NCBI RefSeq assembly: GCF_000716595.1
Contig: NZ_JNXC01000007.1
Span: forward strand, 1-64,000
DNA length: 64,000 nt
Direction of reading: 5' to 3'
DNA from: Saccharothrix sp. NRRL B-16314
GTDB lineage: Bacteria > Actinomycetota > Actinomycetes > Mycobacteriales > Pseudonocardiaceae
Part shown: piece after piece, positions 35,508 to 44,631 of the stretch
Position numbering within the stretch: the first letter of the stretch is position 1
Layout: every line of letters begins with the position of its first letter
Made by a program: the position numbers and the translations under genes
Notes under the pieces: model-generated
Databases searched by the model: none
Told to the model about the DNA's origin: nothing
The model's input: only the letters and a program-made list of their open reading frames with translations

Positions 35508-35523
35508 GTGAGAGCGCTTCCAC
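35508..35523. promoter_or_regulatory. LacI/CebR-like operator upstream of the glucanase gene
   Basis: GTGAGAGCGCTTCCAC has an AGCGCT core, flanking GTG and CAC, and 12 of 16 positions symmetric. It resembles the AAGCGCTT boxes of LacI-family sugar repressors such as CebR. It lies about 103-118 bases upstream of the glucanase start. The regulator is not in this window next to it. Confidence 0.5.
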
Positions 35524-35537
35524 ATAGGGTTGTGCGG

Positions 35538-35548
35538 TGGTCCGACCA
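35538..35548. promoter_or_regulatory. TGGTC-GACCA box adjoining a TTGACA element
   Basis: TGGTCCGACCA is an imperfect GntR/HutC-type box with a 1-base centre. On the minus strand a perfect TTGACA (35555-35550) ends directly beside it, so it could serve as a repressor site at the -35 region of the glucanase promoter. The matching -10 element is not clear. Confidence 0.4.
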
Positions 35549-35564
35549 ATGTCAAGGGGGGAAC

Positions 35565-35578
35565 GTGGTCCGGACCAC
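35565..35578. promoter_or_regulatory. DasR-like (GntR/HutC) palindrome
   Basis: GTGGTCCGGACCAC is a perfect 14-base palindrome whose TGGTC..GACCA halves match the dre consensus of DasR, the N-acetylglucosamine regulator, closely. It lies about 160 bases upstream of the glucanase start. It is also 20 bases before the end of the neighbouring gene at 35598, so assignment to the glucanase is inference from direction. Confidence 0.5.
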
Positions 35579-35597
35579 TTCGGTCAACCCGTGACGG

Positions 35598-36200
35598 TCA
35601 ACGCCGACGCGGGCCGAACTTCAGCCGGAGGTTCCGGACGCCGACGCTGATCAGCGGCCGGTGGGGGCGCAACCACGACAGCGCGCCGGCCGGGTCGACG
35701 TCCCAGGTCGCCCGGAGCGGTGCGACGAAACCGGTGGCGCGCAACGGTGTCCGCGCCACGCCGCGACCGAACGCCTGCCACGTCGACGTCATCACCGGCA
35801 GCCACAGCCCGTGACGCCGCGGCGTCGCGCGCACCGAGGCGATCGTGCCGCCGGCATCCCGGGCGGACGCCGTGAGCCCGTGATCCCAGTCGAACTCCGC
35901 CAACTCCTTGGGGATGCCCCACAGCTCACGCCCGCCGGCCCGCGAGGCCGGGCTGTCCACCCAGATCCGCGCGATCGACACCCCGAGCCGCACCCCTTGC
36001 CGCACCAGCACCGCCGCCACCAACTCCCGGTACGCCAGGCCGGGCGGCCGGTAGTCCACGAACGCCGTGCCGACCACGGCCCGCCCGAACAACGCCACCG
36101 GGCGCACCGGCAGCGGCGGGAGGGCGGTCACCGGGACCGACCACACGGACAGGCACGCGTGGCCGTGGAGGACCCACGGTTCCGGCGGATAGCTCACCAT
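35598..36200 (-). CDS. Acetoacetate decarboxylase-family protein
   Basis: This 200-residue protein shows the family pattern ALFGRAVVGTAFVDYRPPGLAYRELVAAVLVRQG, RIWVDSPASRAGGRELWGIPKELAEFDW and a closing VRNLRLKFGPRR. In true acetoacetate decarboxylase a Lys-Lys pair forms the Schiff base; here the candidate lysine is in GIPKELA, and the second lysine is not evident. It may therefore be a non-canonical member. ATG 36200 has GGGTGA upstream; ATG 36230 is less supported. It lies 43 bases downstream of the helicase gene on the same strand. Confidence 0.75.
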   Translation of the reverse strand: MVSYPPEPWVLHGHACLSVWSVPVTALPPLPVRPVALFGRAVVGTAFVDYRPPGLAYRELVAAVLVRQGVRLGVSIARIWVDSPASRAGGRELWGIPKELAEFDWDHGLTASARDAGGTIASVRATPRRHGLWLPVMTSTWQAFGRGVARTPLRATGFVAPLRATWDVDPAGALSWLRPHRPLISVGVRNLRLKFGPRRR

Positions 36201-36243
36201 GGTCACCCATTGTCGACGGGTGGGCCGCATCCGGCCGGGCGGG

Positions 36244-39200
36244 TCAGTGCCGCGCGCCCAACCCCCGACGTGGACGTGTGGGCGGTGGGGGCGGGGCTTC
36301 GGTGGTGGTGTCCAGGGTCGTGTAGGTGTCGAGCCAGCCCGTGGCGCGGTAGTCGCCCCGTCGGGTGAACACGGCGACGCCGGTCTCGGTCAAGTCGTCG
36401 TCCTCCGTCGCGGGGTACGCGATGGTCGCCGACGACGAGGGCGCCGTCCAGGTCCGACCTCGCCAGGCGATCGCGGTGGCCCCGGAGCCGCCGGTGACGG
36501 TGGCCTTGTCGGCGTGGGCGGTCAAGGTGTGGTTGGTGGTTCGTTCGCGCAGCAGCGCGGTGTAGCCGGCGTGGTCGAGGACGCAGCCCGCCGGCGATCG
36601 GCCCGGCTGCCAGTCCGGTGCGCGGACGCCGCGTGCCACGGCCGAGCGCCACAAGGCCGGGACCACGTCCTTCAGGTGGGCGCGGGTGGCCATCTCCTCG
36701 CACATCCACAGCAGCCTGCCCGCGCCGCGGGTCGGTGCCAGCGCCCGCCAGCGGACGCGGTGGTCCAGGTCGGCGGCCACCACGGCGATCCACGGGTGCA
36801 CCGTGCCCAGCACGCCCTGCGCGGCCAGCCACGCCAGGAACCGCGGCGCCTGTTCGTACACCGGGTGCAGGGTGGCCATCGGGATGCCGCCGGCCACCCG
36901 CCGTCCCCTGCCCGGTTTGCCCGTTTCGAACAGGTGCGGTGAGCGGGCCGCCAGCAGCAGCGCCGCCCAGGCCAGGTCACCGGGCGCGGTCGTCGTCTGG
37001 GAACCCAGGCCCTTGACCGACGTCGTGTTGGTGATCTGCGACGTCTTGCCGCCCGCCTTGATCACCGTGGCCACCGCCGGTCGCACCGGCTCCGGCACCG
37101 GGATGCCCGCCAGGTCGCGCACCGCCACCGACAGCACGAGGCTCAGGGCGTTCTCCGCCTCGTCCGGGTCGTGCGGCACGGGCAGCAGGGCGAGGGTGCG
37201 GCGCAACCGGTGCCCGGTGTGGGTGGACACCATCATCCGCGCGGTCAGCCGACCCAGCTCGGTGATCGCCAACCGGCCGTCGGTCAGGGTCAGGTGACCC
37301 TCGTCGACCAGGAACTCCGCAGCTTCCTGCACCGGTTCCAGGTCGTCGTCGCCCTGCGCGTGCGCCAGCGTCTCGACCCACCACGCCTGCGCGTCGTCCA
37401 TCGTCCCGATCCGGCCTTGCAGCACCTCGGCCAGCACGTGGTCGGGCAGCGAGTCGCGGATGCGCGAGTACACCGAGTAGCCGGCCACCAGCCTGGTCTG
37501 CCAGTCGGCGCGCTGCGTCTCGTCCACGAGCAGGTACGACCAGCCCTCGGTCTCACCGGCCCCGATGCGTCCCGCCCGGCCGAACATCTGGAGCACGGTC
37601 GAGGTGTCGATCGGTTCGCCGCCGATCGAGACGTCCCTGACGATCACGGCGCGCGCGGGCAGGTTCACGCCGGCCGCGACGGTGGACGTGGCCACCAGGA
37701 CGTCAGCCTCACGCGCGCGGAACGCCCGTTCGGCGGCGTGCTTGTGCTCGTAGTCGGCGTAGTGGAGGCGGACGCCGACGTCCGCGCAGACCTTCGTCAG
37801 GCCGTCGACGTCGTCGGCGGCGACGGTGTGCACGGGCGCGCCCCGGTCGGCCGCGATCGCCATCGCCGTGGAGCGGACGTTGCGCTTGGAGCCGCAGAAC
37901 ACGAGCACGCTGCCGCCCTCGGCGGTGTGCCGGTGGGTCAGGTCGAGCACGGCCTGTTCGCGTCGGCGGTTGTTCGCGGCGAACCCGGACGCCGCCGGGA
38001 TCGTCGGCAGCTGCCACGTGACGCGGGACGGTCGCCAGGTCGTGGCCACCAGGTCCGCTTCCAGCCACTCGGCGACCTCGGCGGCGTTCGAGACCGTCGC
38101 GGAGAGGCCGACGATCCGGACCGGCGAGTCGGTGCCCCGGACCCTGGCCAGCAACGCTTCCAGCAGCGCGCCGCGGCCGGGGCTGCCGAGCAGGTGGATC
38201 TCGTCCACGACCAGGCAGCCGACCTCGCCGAGGGCCGCCTGGAGCGAGCCGGCGCGGCAGATCGCCTCGAATTTTTCGGTCGTGGCGACCCACAGGTCGG
38301 CGGCTTTGACCGCTTCGACGTCGACGGTGTACTCGCCGGACAGCCGTTCGACCCGCAGGCCCTGTGCGCGCCACGTTTCGAGTTCGCGGTCGAGTTCGTC
38401 GGTGAGGGAGCGCTGCGGGACGAGCCAGGCGGCCTTGCGGCCCTCGTCCAGGATCGACTTCAGCACGGCGAGCATCCCCATCGCCGTCTTGCCCGCACCG
38501 GTCGGCGCGGTGATCAGCAGGTGGGAGTCACCGTCCATCAGGTGCGGGGCGGCCTGCGCCTGGGCGGGGTTGAGCACGGGGAACGGCAGGAACCGTGCCC
38601 AGTCGGCCGGGACGAAGCGGGTGACGGGCACCGGGTCGGGGATGTCGCCGGGGTCGACCGGTTCGTGCAGGTCCCACAGCACCTCGAAGGCCAGCCGCGC
38701 GGCCCGTGCGCCGTCCCCGACCACCGCCTCGCACCGCTCCGGCACCACGCCGCCGACGTCGGACAACCAGGCCGACGCGGCGCTCGTGGTCACTTCCTCC
38801 TGTTCGAGCCAGTGCCGGACAGAGCGGAAGGGCACCCCGGCCCGATCGAGCCGCGCCCGCAACCCGTCGAACTCGGCCCGCTCCGGCAGCACCACCCGCG
38901 CGTCGACCCCCGGTGGCAGATGGGGTACCTCCAGTGCCGGGTCCACCGTCTTGCACCACCACACGGGCCGCGACTCCAGCGCGGCCAACGCCGGCGGCAA
39001 CACCGGAGCACCGGCGTCACGAGTCGCCGGCGCAACCTCCGAACCGGCGAGGATCGACCTGATCCGAGCCGCCATCGCCACGGTCGAAACCCGCCGCACC
39101 GGCCGCACCGACCCAGCCTCTGCCGCCGCCCCCGCCATGCCCGGAGCCCGCGCCTCGGCCTCGACACCCGCGACCCCGAGCTCCGTCTCGACTCCCGCCC

Positions 39201-39804
39201 TCTCCGGCGGCAACGCTGGTCGGGGGTCGGGGGAGCCCGGTTCGGCGCCCGGCGCTGTGTCAGAACGGGGCCGACGCGTATCGGTCGGGCGATCTTGGCG
39301 CGGCTGCCGGGGCGGCTCCTGACCAGGGCTCTGGTCCGCGCTCCGGGGTCGGTCCAGGGTCCGGTGTTCGGCCTGGGGCCGGCTCTGCCCAGGTGATCGG
39401 TCCGGGCGCTGGGGCGGTTTCGCGGCCGGCGGGCGGACGGGGCGGGTGTTGCGGGCCAGGGCTTCCAGCTGCGCGTCTTCGGCCAGGCGGCGGGTCACCG
39501 CGTCGGGGCGCAGTTCGCCCAGCACGGACCGCTGCGAGAGCTTCAACTCCCGCAGCGTGAACGAGGCGGGGCACGCGGGGCACACGACGGCGGCCTGCAA
39601 CTGCTGCCGACCACGGTCCGGGTGCGCCCGGTACAGGCCGTGGAGCTCGCCCTCGCAGGTCGGGCACCGCCGGTCGACGGGAACGGGGGACACCTGCCAG
39701 CCCGGCTCGGCGTACCGCGCGATCGCCGGCTCCGGGCGGACGCCCCACCTGGCTTCCGCGACCCCGGCGACCGACGTGTCCACGACGGGCGAGCCGTGCT
39801 CCAC
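36244..39804 (-). CDS. Ski2-like DExH helicase with N-terminal zinc ribbon
   Basis: This 1186-residue protein begins with two CxxC pairs (Cys47/50, Cys75/78) likely binding zinc. A disordered Pro/Arg/Ser-rich linker of about 120 residues (120-240) follows, then a conserved region, and the helicase core. Core motifs are Walker A APTGAGKT (433-440), TTEKFEA, DEIH (534-537), SAT (568-570), VFCGSKRNV, VATSTVAAGVNLPARAVIV and QMFGRAGR. Winged-helix and ratchet-like regions and a beta-rich C-terminal part follow. It resembles Ski2/Hel308-type unwinding enzymes. The substrate, DNA or RNA, is not clear; no nuclease or methylase partner is next to it. Confidence 0.88.
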   Translation of the reverse strand: MEHGSPVVDTSVAGVAEARWGVRPEPAIARYAEPGWQVSPVPVDRRCPTCEGELHGLYRAHPDRGRQQLQAAVVCPACPASFTLRELKLSQRSVLGELRPDAVTRRLAEDAQLEALARNTRPVRPPAAKPPQRPDRSPGQSRPQAEHRTLDRPRSADQSPGQEPPRQPRQDRPTDTRRPRSDTAPGAEPGSPDPRPALPPERAGVETELGVAGVEAEARAPGMAGAAAEAGSVRPVRRVSTVAMAARIRSILAGSEVAPATRDAGAPVLPPALAALESRPVWWCKTVDPALEVPHLPPGVDARVVLPERAEFDGLRARLDRAGVPFRSVRHWLEQEEVTTSAASAWLSDVGGVVPERCEAVVGDGARAARLAFEVLWDLHEPVDPGDIPDPVPVTRFVPADWARFLPFPVLNPAQAQAAPHLMDGDSHLLITAPTGAGKTAMGMLAVLKSILDEGRKAAWLVPQRSLTDELDRELETWRAQGLRVERLSGEYTVDVEAVKAADLWVATTEKFEAICRAGSLQAALGEVGCLVVDEIHLLGSPGRGALLEALLARVRGTDSPVRIVGLSATVSNAAEVAEWLEADLVATTWRPSRVTWQLPTIPAASGFAANNRRREQAVLDLTHRHTAEGGSVLVFCGSKRNVRSTAMAIAADRGAPVHTVAADDVDGLTKVCADVGVRLHYADYEHKHAAERAFRAREADVLVATSTVAAGVNLPARAVIVRDVSIGGEPIDTSTVLQMFGRAGRIGAGETEGWSYLLVDETQRADWQTRLVAGYSVYSRIRDSLPDHVLAEVLQGRIGTMDDAQAWWVETLAHAQGDDDLEPVQEAAEFLVDEGHLTLTDGRLAITELGRLTARMMVSTHTGHRLRRTLALLPVPHDPDEAENALSLVLSVAVRDLAGIPVPEPVRPAVATVIKAGGKTSQITNTTSVKGLGSQTTTAPGDLAWAALLLAARSPHLFETGKPGRGRRVAGGIPMATLHPVYEQAPRFLAWLAAQGVLGTVHPWIAVVAADLDHRVRWRALAPTRGAGRLLWMCEEMATRAHLKDVVPALWRSAVARGVRAPDWQPGRSPAGCVLDHAGYTALLRERTTNHTLTAHADKATVTGGSGATAIAWRGRTWTAPSSSATIAYPATEDDDLTETGVAVFTRRGDYRATGWLDTYTTLDTTTEAPPPPPTRPRRGLGARH

Positions 39805-39910
39805 TCATCGCCTCCATCCCGGTCACCGGCCGTCGACCCGCACGGGCGGGCCGACACGTGATGCTATGCCGAACGCCCGTTCGGGTGGTCTTGGCGGGGG
39901 GACGGGTGGA

Positions 39911-41038
39911 TCAGGTGGCCACCAGCGCCGGGATGTGCTGCTCCTCCTCCGTCAGCGACCCGTGGTGACCCACGAAAGTGGTGGCACTCGGCTCGACCGT
40001 CGAACGCACCAACGCCAGCGAACCCCTCGCCGCCACCACCAGGTCACCGATCCGCGGCAGCACGTGGTCCGCCACCCGGGGTCCGAACCAGCCGGCCGCC
40101 ACCGCCTCCGAACGGGACACCACCCACGCCCGATCGCCCAGGCGCTCGGTCCACCGCCCGCGCACACCGGCCACGTCCGACGTGTAGACGTGCCGGATCC
40201 GCGGCTCGCCGCCGAGCACCCGCACACCCTCCCGCAACCCGGCGTCCGCGTCGAAGTCCACCCGGTCGTCCGCCGCCACCATCCCGTGATCGGCCGTCAC
40301 GACCAACGCGCCCCCGCGCGGCAGGCCGTCCGCCAGCGCCGCCGCCAACCGGTCGACGAACCGCAACTGCCACAGCCACGGGTCACTCCCGGGCCCGTAC
40401 ACGTGCCCGAGCGCGTCGAGGTCACCGTGGTACGCGTAGCAGAGCACCCGGTCGTCCGACCGCATCGCCTCCGCCACCCGCGCCACCAGGTCGCCGAACC
40501 CCAGCACCGCCTGGAACCGCCCACCCCGCAGCGCCGCCCGGGACAGCCCGCTGCCCTTCTGGTCGCGCGGCAAGACGAGCCGCACCGCCACCCCCGCGTC
40601 GGACGCCGCCTCGAACGCCGTCCGCCGGGGCTGCACCTCCTCCGGCACCAGCACGGACCGCAGGTCGACGTGCTCGGGCACCCCGTACCGCGACCACCGC
40701 AACGCGTTCAGCACCTCGGCGCCGTCCTCGAACGAGTACCCGACCAGCCCGTGCTCGCCGGTCGGCAACCCGGTGCCCAACGCCGCCAAACTGCTCGCCG
40801 TGGTCGACGGGAACCCCGCGGTGATCGGCGAACCGGCCAACGAGGCCAGGAACGGCGCGTCGGAGGCGTGCTCCCGCAACAACCGCCACCCGAGGCCGTC
40901 CACCAGCAGCACGCACACCCGCGACGGGCCGGAGATGCCCAGCACGTCCACCATCCCCGGCACGCCCAGACCGGCGAGCAACGAGGGCACCACGTCAGCG
41001 AGCGAACCGCCCCCGTACCGGGGCACCAGCGGATCCAT
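39911..41038 (-). CDS. Alkaline phosphatase-superfamily protein (nucleotide pyrophosphatase/phosphodiesterase-like)
   Basis: This 375-residue metallo-phosphoesterase has [14 protein letters not shown] (first metal Asp), [17 protein letters not shown] with a Thr nucleophile, [19 protein letters not shown] (Asp/His ligands) and [13 protein letters not shown] (Asp-His). It ends with THIS-type His in [17 protein letters not shown]. This matches the type I phosphodiesterase/nucleotide pyrophosphatase branch. No signal peptide is present, so it is cytoplasmic. The substrate is unknown. It is divergent from phosphoketolase with an 83-base gap that includes a duplicated 12-base element. Confidence 0.88.
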   Translation of the reverse strand: MDPLVPRYGGGSLADVVPSLLAGLGVPGMVDVLGISGPSRVCVLLVDGLGWRLLREHASDAPFLASLAGSPITAGFPSTTASSLAALGTGLPTGEHGLVGYSFEDGAEVLNALRWSRYGVPEHVDLRSVLVPEEVQPRRTAFEAASDAGVAVRLVLPRDQKGSGLSRAALRGGRFQAVLGFGDLVARVAEAMRSDDRVLCYAYHGDLDALGHVYGPGSDPWLWQLRFVDRLAAALADGLPRGGALVVTADHGMVAADDRVDFDADAGLREGVRVLGGEPRIRHVYTSDVAGVRGRWTERLGDRAWVVSRSEAVAAGWFGPRVADHVLPRIGDLVVAARGSLALVRSTVEPSATTFVGHHGSLTEEEQHIPALVAT

Positions 41039-41121
41039 GGCACCCGACCCTAGTCCGCCGGCTTCGAGAGTTCGCCGGCTTCGAGTTTCGGGCGGTGGTG
41101 ATCAGAGCTAGCGTCGGGTGC

Positions 41122-43449
41122 ATGGTGTCGACCGCGACGGACGACCTCGACCTGCTGGACGCCTACTGGCGTGCGGCCAACTACCTGTCCGTCGGGCAGA
41201 TCTACCTGCTCGACAACCCGCTGCTGCGCGAGCCGCTGCGCCCCGAGCACGTCAAACCACGCCTGCTCGGCCACTGGGGCACCACCCCGGGCCTCAACCT
41301 GGTCTACGCGCACATGAACCGCGTGATCCGGCAGCGCGACCTGAACGCCCTGTACGTCGCCGGTCCCGGTCACGGCGGTCCGGGCCTGGTCGCGAACGCC
41401 TACCTGGAGGGCACCTACAGCGAGGTGTACTCCGGCGTGGGCGAGGACGCCGACGGCCTGCGCGCCCTGTTCCGGCAGTTCTCCTTCCCCGGCGGCATCC
41501 CCAGCCACGTCGCGCCCGAGACGCCCGGCTCGATCCACGAAGGCGGCGAACTCGGCTACTCCCTCCTGCACGCCTACGGCGCGGTGTTCGACAACCCGGA
41601 CCTGCTGGCGGTGTGCGTGATCGGGGACGGTGAGGCGGAGACCGGGCCGTTGGCCGCGAGCTGGCACTCGAACAAGTTCCTCGACCCGGCCCGTGACGGC
41701 GCCGTGCTGCCCGTTCTGCACCTGAACGGGTACAAGATCGCGAACCCGACGGTCCTGGCGCGCATCCCGGAGGACGAGCTGGCGTCGTTGCTGCGCGGTT
41801 ACGGCCACACGCCGCACTTCGTCGTCGGTGACGAGCCCAAGGCCGTGCACGAACAGCTCGCGTCCACTTTGGACCGCGTGCTGGACGACATCGCCGAGAT
41901 GAGGTCCGCGAAACAACGCCCGCCGTGGCCGGTGATCGTGCTGCGCACCCCGAAGGGCTGGACCGGACCCAAGGAGGTGGACGGCCAACCGGTCGAGGGC
42001 ACGTTCCACTCGCACCAGGTGCCGCTCGCCGGCACCCGCACCGACGCCGGGCACCGCGCCAGGCTGGAGGAGTGGTTGCGCAGCTACCGCCCCGAGGAGC
42101 TGTTCGACGACAACGGCCGGCTGGTGCCCGAACTGCGCGCCCTCGCGCCGACGGGCGATCGGCGGATGAGCGCGAACCCGCACACCAACGGCGGCCGGCT
42201 GCTGCGCGACCTCCGGATGCCCGACTTCCGCGACCACGCGGTGACCGTCGACCGGCCCGCCGCCGCGAGCAGCGAGGCCACGAAGGTGCTCGGCGCGTTC
42301 CTGCGGGACGTGGTGCGCCTCAACCCGGACAACTTCCTGGTCATGGGTCCGGACGAGGTGGCGTCGAACCGGCTGTCCGAGGTGTTCGACGTGACCGGCC
42401 GCAAGTGGCGGGCGGCGACCGTGCCCGGTGACGACCACCTCGCGCCGGACGGCCGGGTGCTCGAAGTGCTGTCCGAGCACCTGTGCCAGGGCTGGCTGGA
42501 GGGCTACCTGCTGACCGGCAGGCACGGGCTGTTCACCAGCTACGAGGCGTTCATCCACATCGTCGACTCGATGCTCAACCAGCACGCGAAGTGGCTGAAG
42601 ACGACCCGTGCGATCCCGTGGCGCGCGCCGCTCGCGTCGCTGAACTACCTGCTGTCGTCGCACGTGTGGCGGCAGGACCACAACGGGTTCAGCCACCAGG
42701 ACCCGGGCTTCCTCGACCACGTGGTCAACAAGAAGGCCGAGATCGTCCGCGTGTACCTGCCGCCGGACACCAACACGCTGCTGTCGGTGGCGGACCACTG
42801 CCTCCGCAGCAGGCACTACGTCAACGTGATCGTGGCGGGCAAGCAACCCGCGCTCACCTACCTGGACATGCCGGACGCGGTCGCGCACTGCACGCGCGGC
42901 GTGGGCATCTGGGACTGGGCGGGCACCACCGAGGGCGAGCCGGACGTGGTGCTGGCGTGCGCGGGGGACATCCCGACGCTGGAGACCCTAGCCGCCGCGA
43001 AATTGCTGCGTGAACACCTGCCGCAGCTGAAGGTGCGGGTGGTCAACGTCGTGGACCTCATGCGGCTGCAACCGGACACCGAACACCCGCACGGCCTGCC
43101 CGACCGTGATTTCGACGCCCTGTTCACCACCGACAAGCCGGTGGTCTTCGCCTTCCACGGCTACCCGTGGCTCATCCACCGCCTCACGTACCGCCGCGCG
43201 AACCACGTCAACCTGCACGTGCGCGGCTACAAGGAGGAAGGCACCACGACCACACCGTTCGACATGGTGATGCTCAACGACCTGGACCGGTTCCACCTGG
43301 TCATGGACGTGATCGACCGGGTGCCGTCGCTGGGCGGTGCGGCGGCGTCGCTGCGCCAACGCATGTCGGACGCCCGCCTCGCCGCACGCAGGTACACCCG
43401 CGAGCACGGCGAGGACGACCCGGCGATCGCCGACTGGACGTGGAGCTGA
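41122..43449 (+). CDS. xfp: Phosphoketolase (xylulose-5-phosphate/fructose-6-phosphate)
   Basis: This 775-residue thiamine-diphosphate enzyme splits xylulose-5-P (and usually fructose-6-P) with phosphate to acetyl-phosphate and an aldose phosphate. Family landmarks are [60 protein letters not shown] (phosphoketolase signatures), [20 protein letters not shown] (ThDP/Mg site), [11 protein letters not shown] and [25 protein letters not shown] C-terminal motifs. The start ATG 41122 is chosen over upstream in-frame GTG/ATG codons because family members begin a few residues before the aromatic-rich [10 protein letters not shown]. The next gene starts 1 base after its stop. Confidence 0.96.
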   Translation: MVSTATDDLDLLDAYWRAANYLSVGQIYLLDNPLLREPLRPEHVKPRLLGHWGTTPGLNLVYAHMNRVIRQRDLNALYVAGPGHGGPGLVANAYLEGTYSEVYSGVGEDADGLRALFRQFSFPGGIPSHVAPETPGSIHEGGELGYSLLHAYGAVFDNPDLLAVCVIGDGEAETGPLAASWHSNKFLDPARDGAVLPVLHLNGYKIANPTVLARIPEDELASLLRGYGHTPHFVVGDEPKAVHEQLASTLDRVLDDIAEMRSAKQRPPWPVIVLRTPKGWTGPKEVDGQPVEGTFHSHQVPLAGTRTDAGHRARLEEWLRSYRPEELFDDNGRLVPELRALAPTGDRRMSANPHTNGGRLLRDLRMPDFRDHAVTVDRPAAASSEATKVLGAFLRDVVRLNPDNFLVMGPDEVASNRLSEVFDVTGRKWRAATVPGDDHLAPDGRVLEVLSEHLCQGWLEGYLLTGRHGLFTSYEAFIHIVDSMLNQHAKWLKTTRAIPWRAPLASLNYLLSSHVWRQDHNGFSHQDPGFLDHVVNKKAEIVRVYLPPDTNTLLSVADHCLRSRHYVNVIVAGKQPALTYLDMPDAVAHCTRGVGIWDWAGTTEGEPDVVLACAGDIPTLETLAAAKLLREHLPQLKVRVVNVVDLMRLQPDTEHPHGLPDRDFDALFTTDKPVVFAFHGYPWLIHRLTYRRANHVNLHVRGYKEEGTTTTPFDMVMLNDLDRFHLVMDVIDRVPSLGGAAASLRQRMSDARLAARRYTREHGEDDPAIADWTWS

Positions 43450-43450
43450 C

Positions 43451-44524
43451 GTGCGGGTCCTGGTCGTCAACGCGGGCTCGTCCAGCCTGAAGCTGCGGCT
43501 GCTCGCGGCCGACGACGAGGTGGAGCGCACCGCCGACGTCGAACCCGATCCCGCCCGCCTCGGCGACGTCCTGGAGGACTGGCCCACGCCGGATGCGATC
43601 GGCCACCGGGTGGTGCACGGCGGCACCCGGTTCACCGACCCGGTCGTGGTCGACGACCTGGTCCGCCGGGCGCTGGTGGACCTGACCGCGCTCGCGCCGC
43701 TGCACCAGCCGAAGTCGCTGGCCGGGCTGGACGCGGTGCACCGGCTGCTCCCGGACGTCCCGGCGGTAGCGTGCTTCGACACCGCCTTCCACACCACCAT
43801 CCCGCCCGCGGCTGCCACCTACGCGGTGCCCCAGGAGTGGCGGGAGCGGTACGCCATCCGCCGTTACGGCTTCCACGGACTGTCCCACGCCTACTGCGCA
43901 CGGCGGGTGGCCGAACTGCTGGGCCCGAAGCGCCTCGTCACCTGCCACCTGGGCGCGGGCGCCTCCCTCACGGCGATCGCCGACGGTCGCAGCGTCGACA
44001 CCACCATGGGGTTCACGCCGCTGGAGGGCCTGGTCATGGCGACCAGGTCGGGCACCGTCGACCCCGGTCTGGTGCTGTGGCTGGAGGAGCACGAGAAGCT
44101 GTCGCCGCACGAGGTCGCGACCGCGTTGGAGGAACGGTCGGGCCTCACCGCGCTGGCCGGCACCGGTGACATGCGGGAGATCGACGCCAGGGCGGCGGAC
44201 GGCGACCCCGATGCCGTGCTGGCGCTGGACGTCTACACGCATCGGCTGGTCGCGGGCATCGCAGGGATGGCCGCAGCCCTGGGCGGACTGGACGTGCTCG
44301 CGTTCACCGGCGGCGTCGGCGAGAGGTCCGCCACCGTCCGCCGCCGTGCCGCCGAACGCCTGGCTTTCCTCGGCGTCACCGTCGATGACGGCCTCAACGA
44401 GCGGGTCGACGGCGACAGCGACATCAGCGGCCCGGACGCCACCGCACGGACCCTCGTCATCACCGCCAGGGAAGACCTGGAGATCGCGCACGGCACCCGC
44501 GCCGCCCTGCGCGACGGAGACTGA
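43451..44524 (+). CDS. ackA: Acetate kinase
   Basis: This 357-residue ASKHA-fold kinase converts acetyl-phosphate and ADP to acetate and ATP. It shows VLVVNAGSSSLKLRLL, GHRVVHGGTRF, PAVACFDTAFHTTIP, RYGFHGLSHAYCARR, HLGAGASLTAIADGRSVDTTMGFTPLEGL and FTGGVGERS. It is about 40 residues shorter than common homologues, with trimmed surface loops, but all catalytic motifs are present. GTG 43451 lies 1 base after the xfp stop, so the pair is translationally coupled. Together they give ATP without glycolysis or the TCA cycle. Confidence 0.96.
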   Translation: MRVLVVNAGSSSLKLRLLAADDEVERTADVEPDPARLGDVLEDWPTPDAIGHRVVHGGTRFTDPVVVDDLVRRALVDLTALAPLHQPKSLAGLDAVHRLLPDVPAVACFDTAFHTTIPPAAATYAVPQEWRERYAIRRYGFHGLSHAYCARRVAELLGPKRLVTCHLGAGASLTAIADGRSVDTTMGFTPLEGLVMATRSGTVDPGLVLWLEEHEKLSPHEVATALEERSGLTALAGTGDMREIDARAADGDPDAVLALDVYTHRLVAGIAGMAAALGGLDVLAFTGGVGERSATVRRRAAERLAFLGVTVDDGLNERVDGDSDISGPDATARTLVITAREDLEIAHGTRAALRDGD

Positions 44525-44631
44525 CCTTCCGCAATAGTGCGGTTTTCCCTTTATTTGTGGCTGTTGGCGGATTGACACACCCGGTTGAACCGACGTTACT
44601 TGGCTCGTCGCGTAATGCGGAGGGGTGGGGA

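Noticed and set aside
39911..41038. Alkaline-phosphatase-superfamily gene next to a large helicase, recalling PglZ of BREX defence
   Set aside because: The protein is the stand-alone phosphodiesterase type with no PglZ-specific extra domain. No BrxC, PglX, BrxL or methylase gene is present, so a BREX claim is not supported.
41057..41085. Duplicated 12-base element GCCGGCTTCGAG with 17-base period
   Set aside because: Two copies only, in a short divergent gap; it could be a binding site but has no symmetry and no known counterpart, so it was not listed as an operator.
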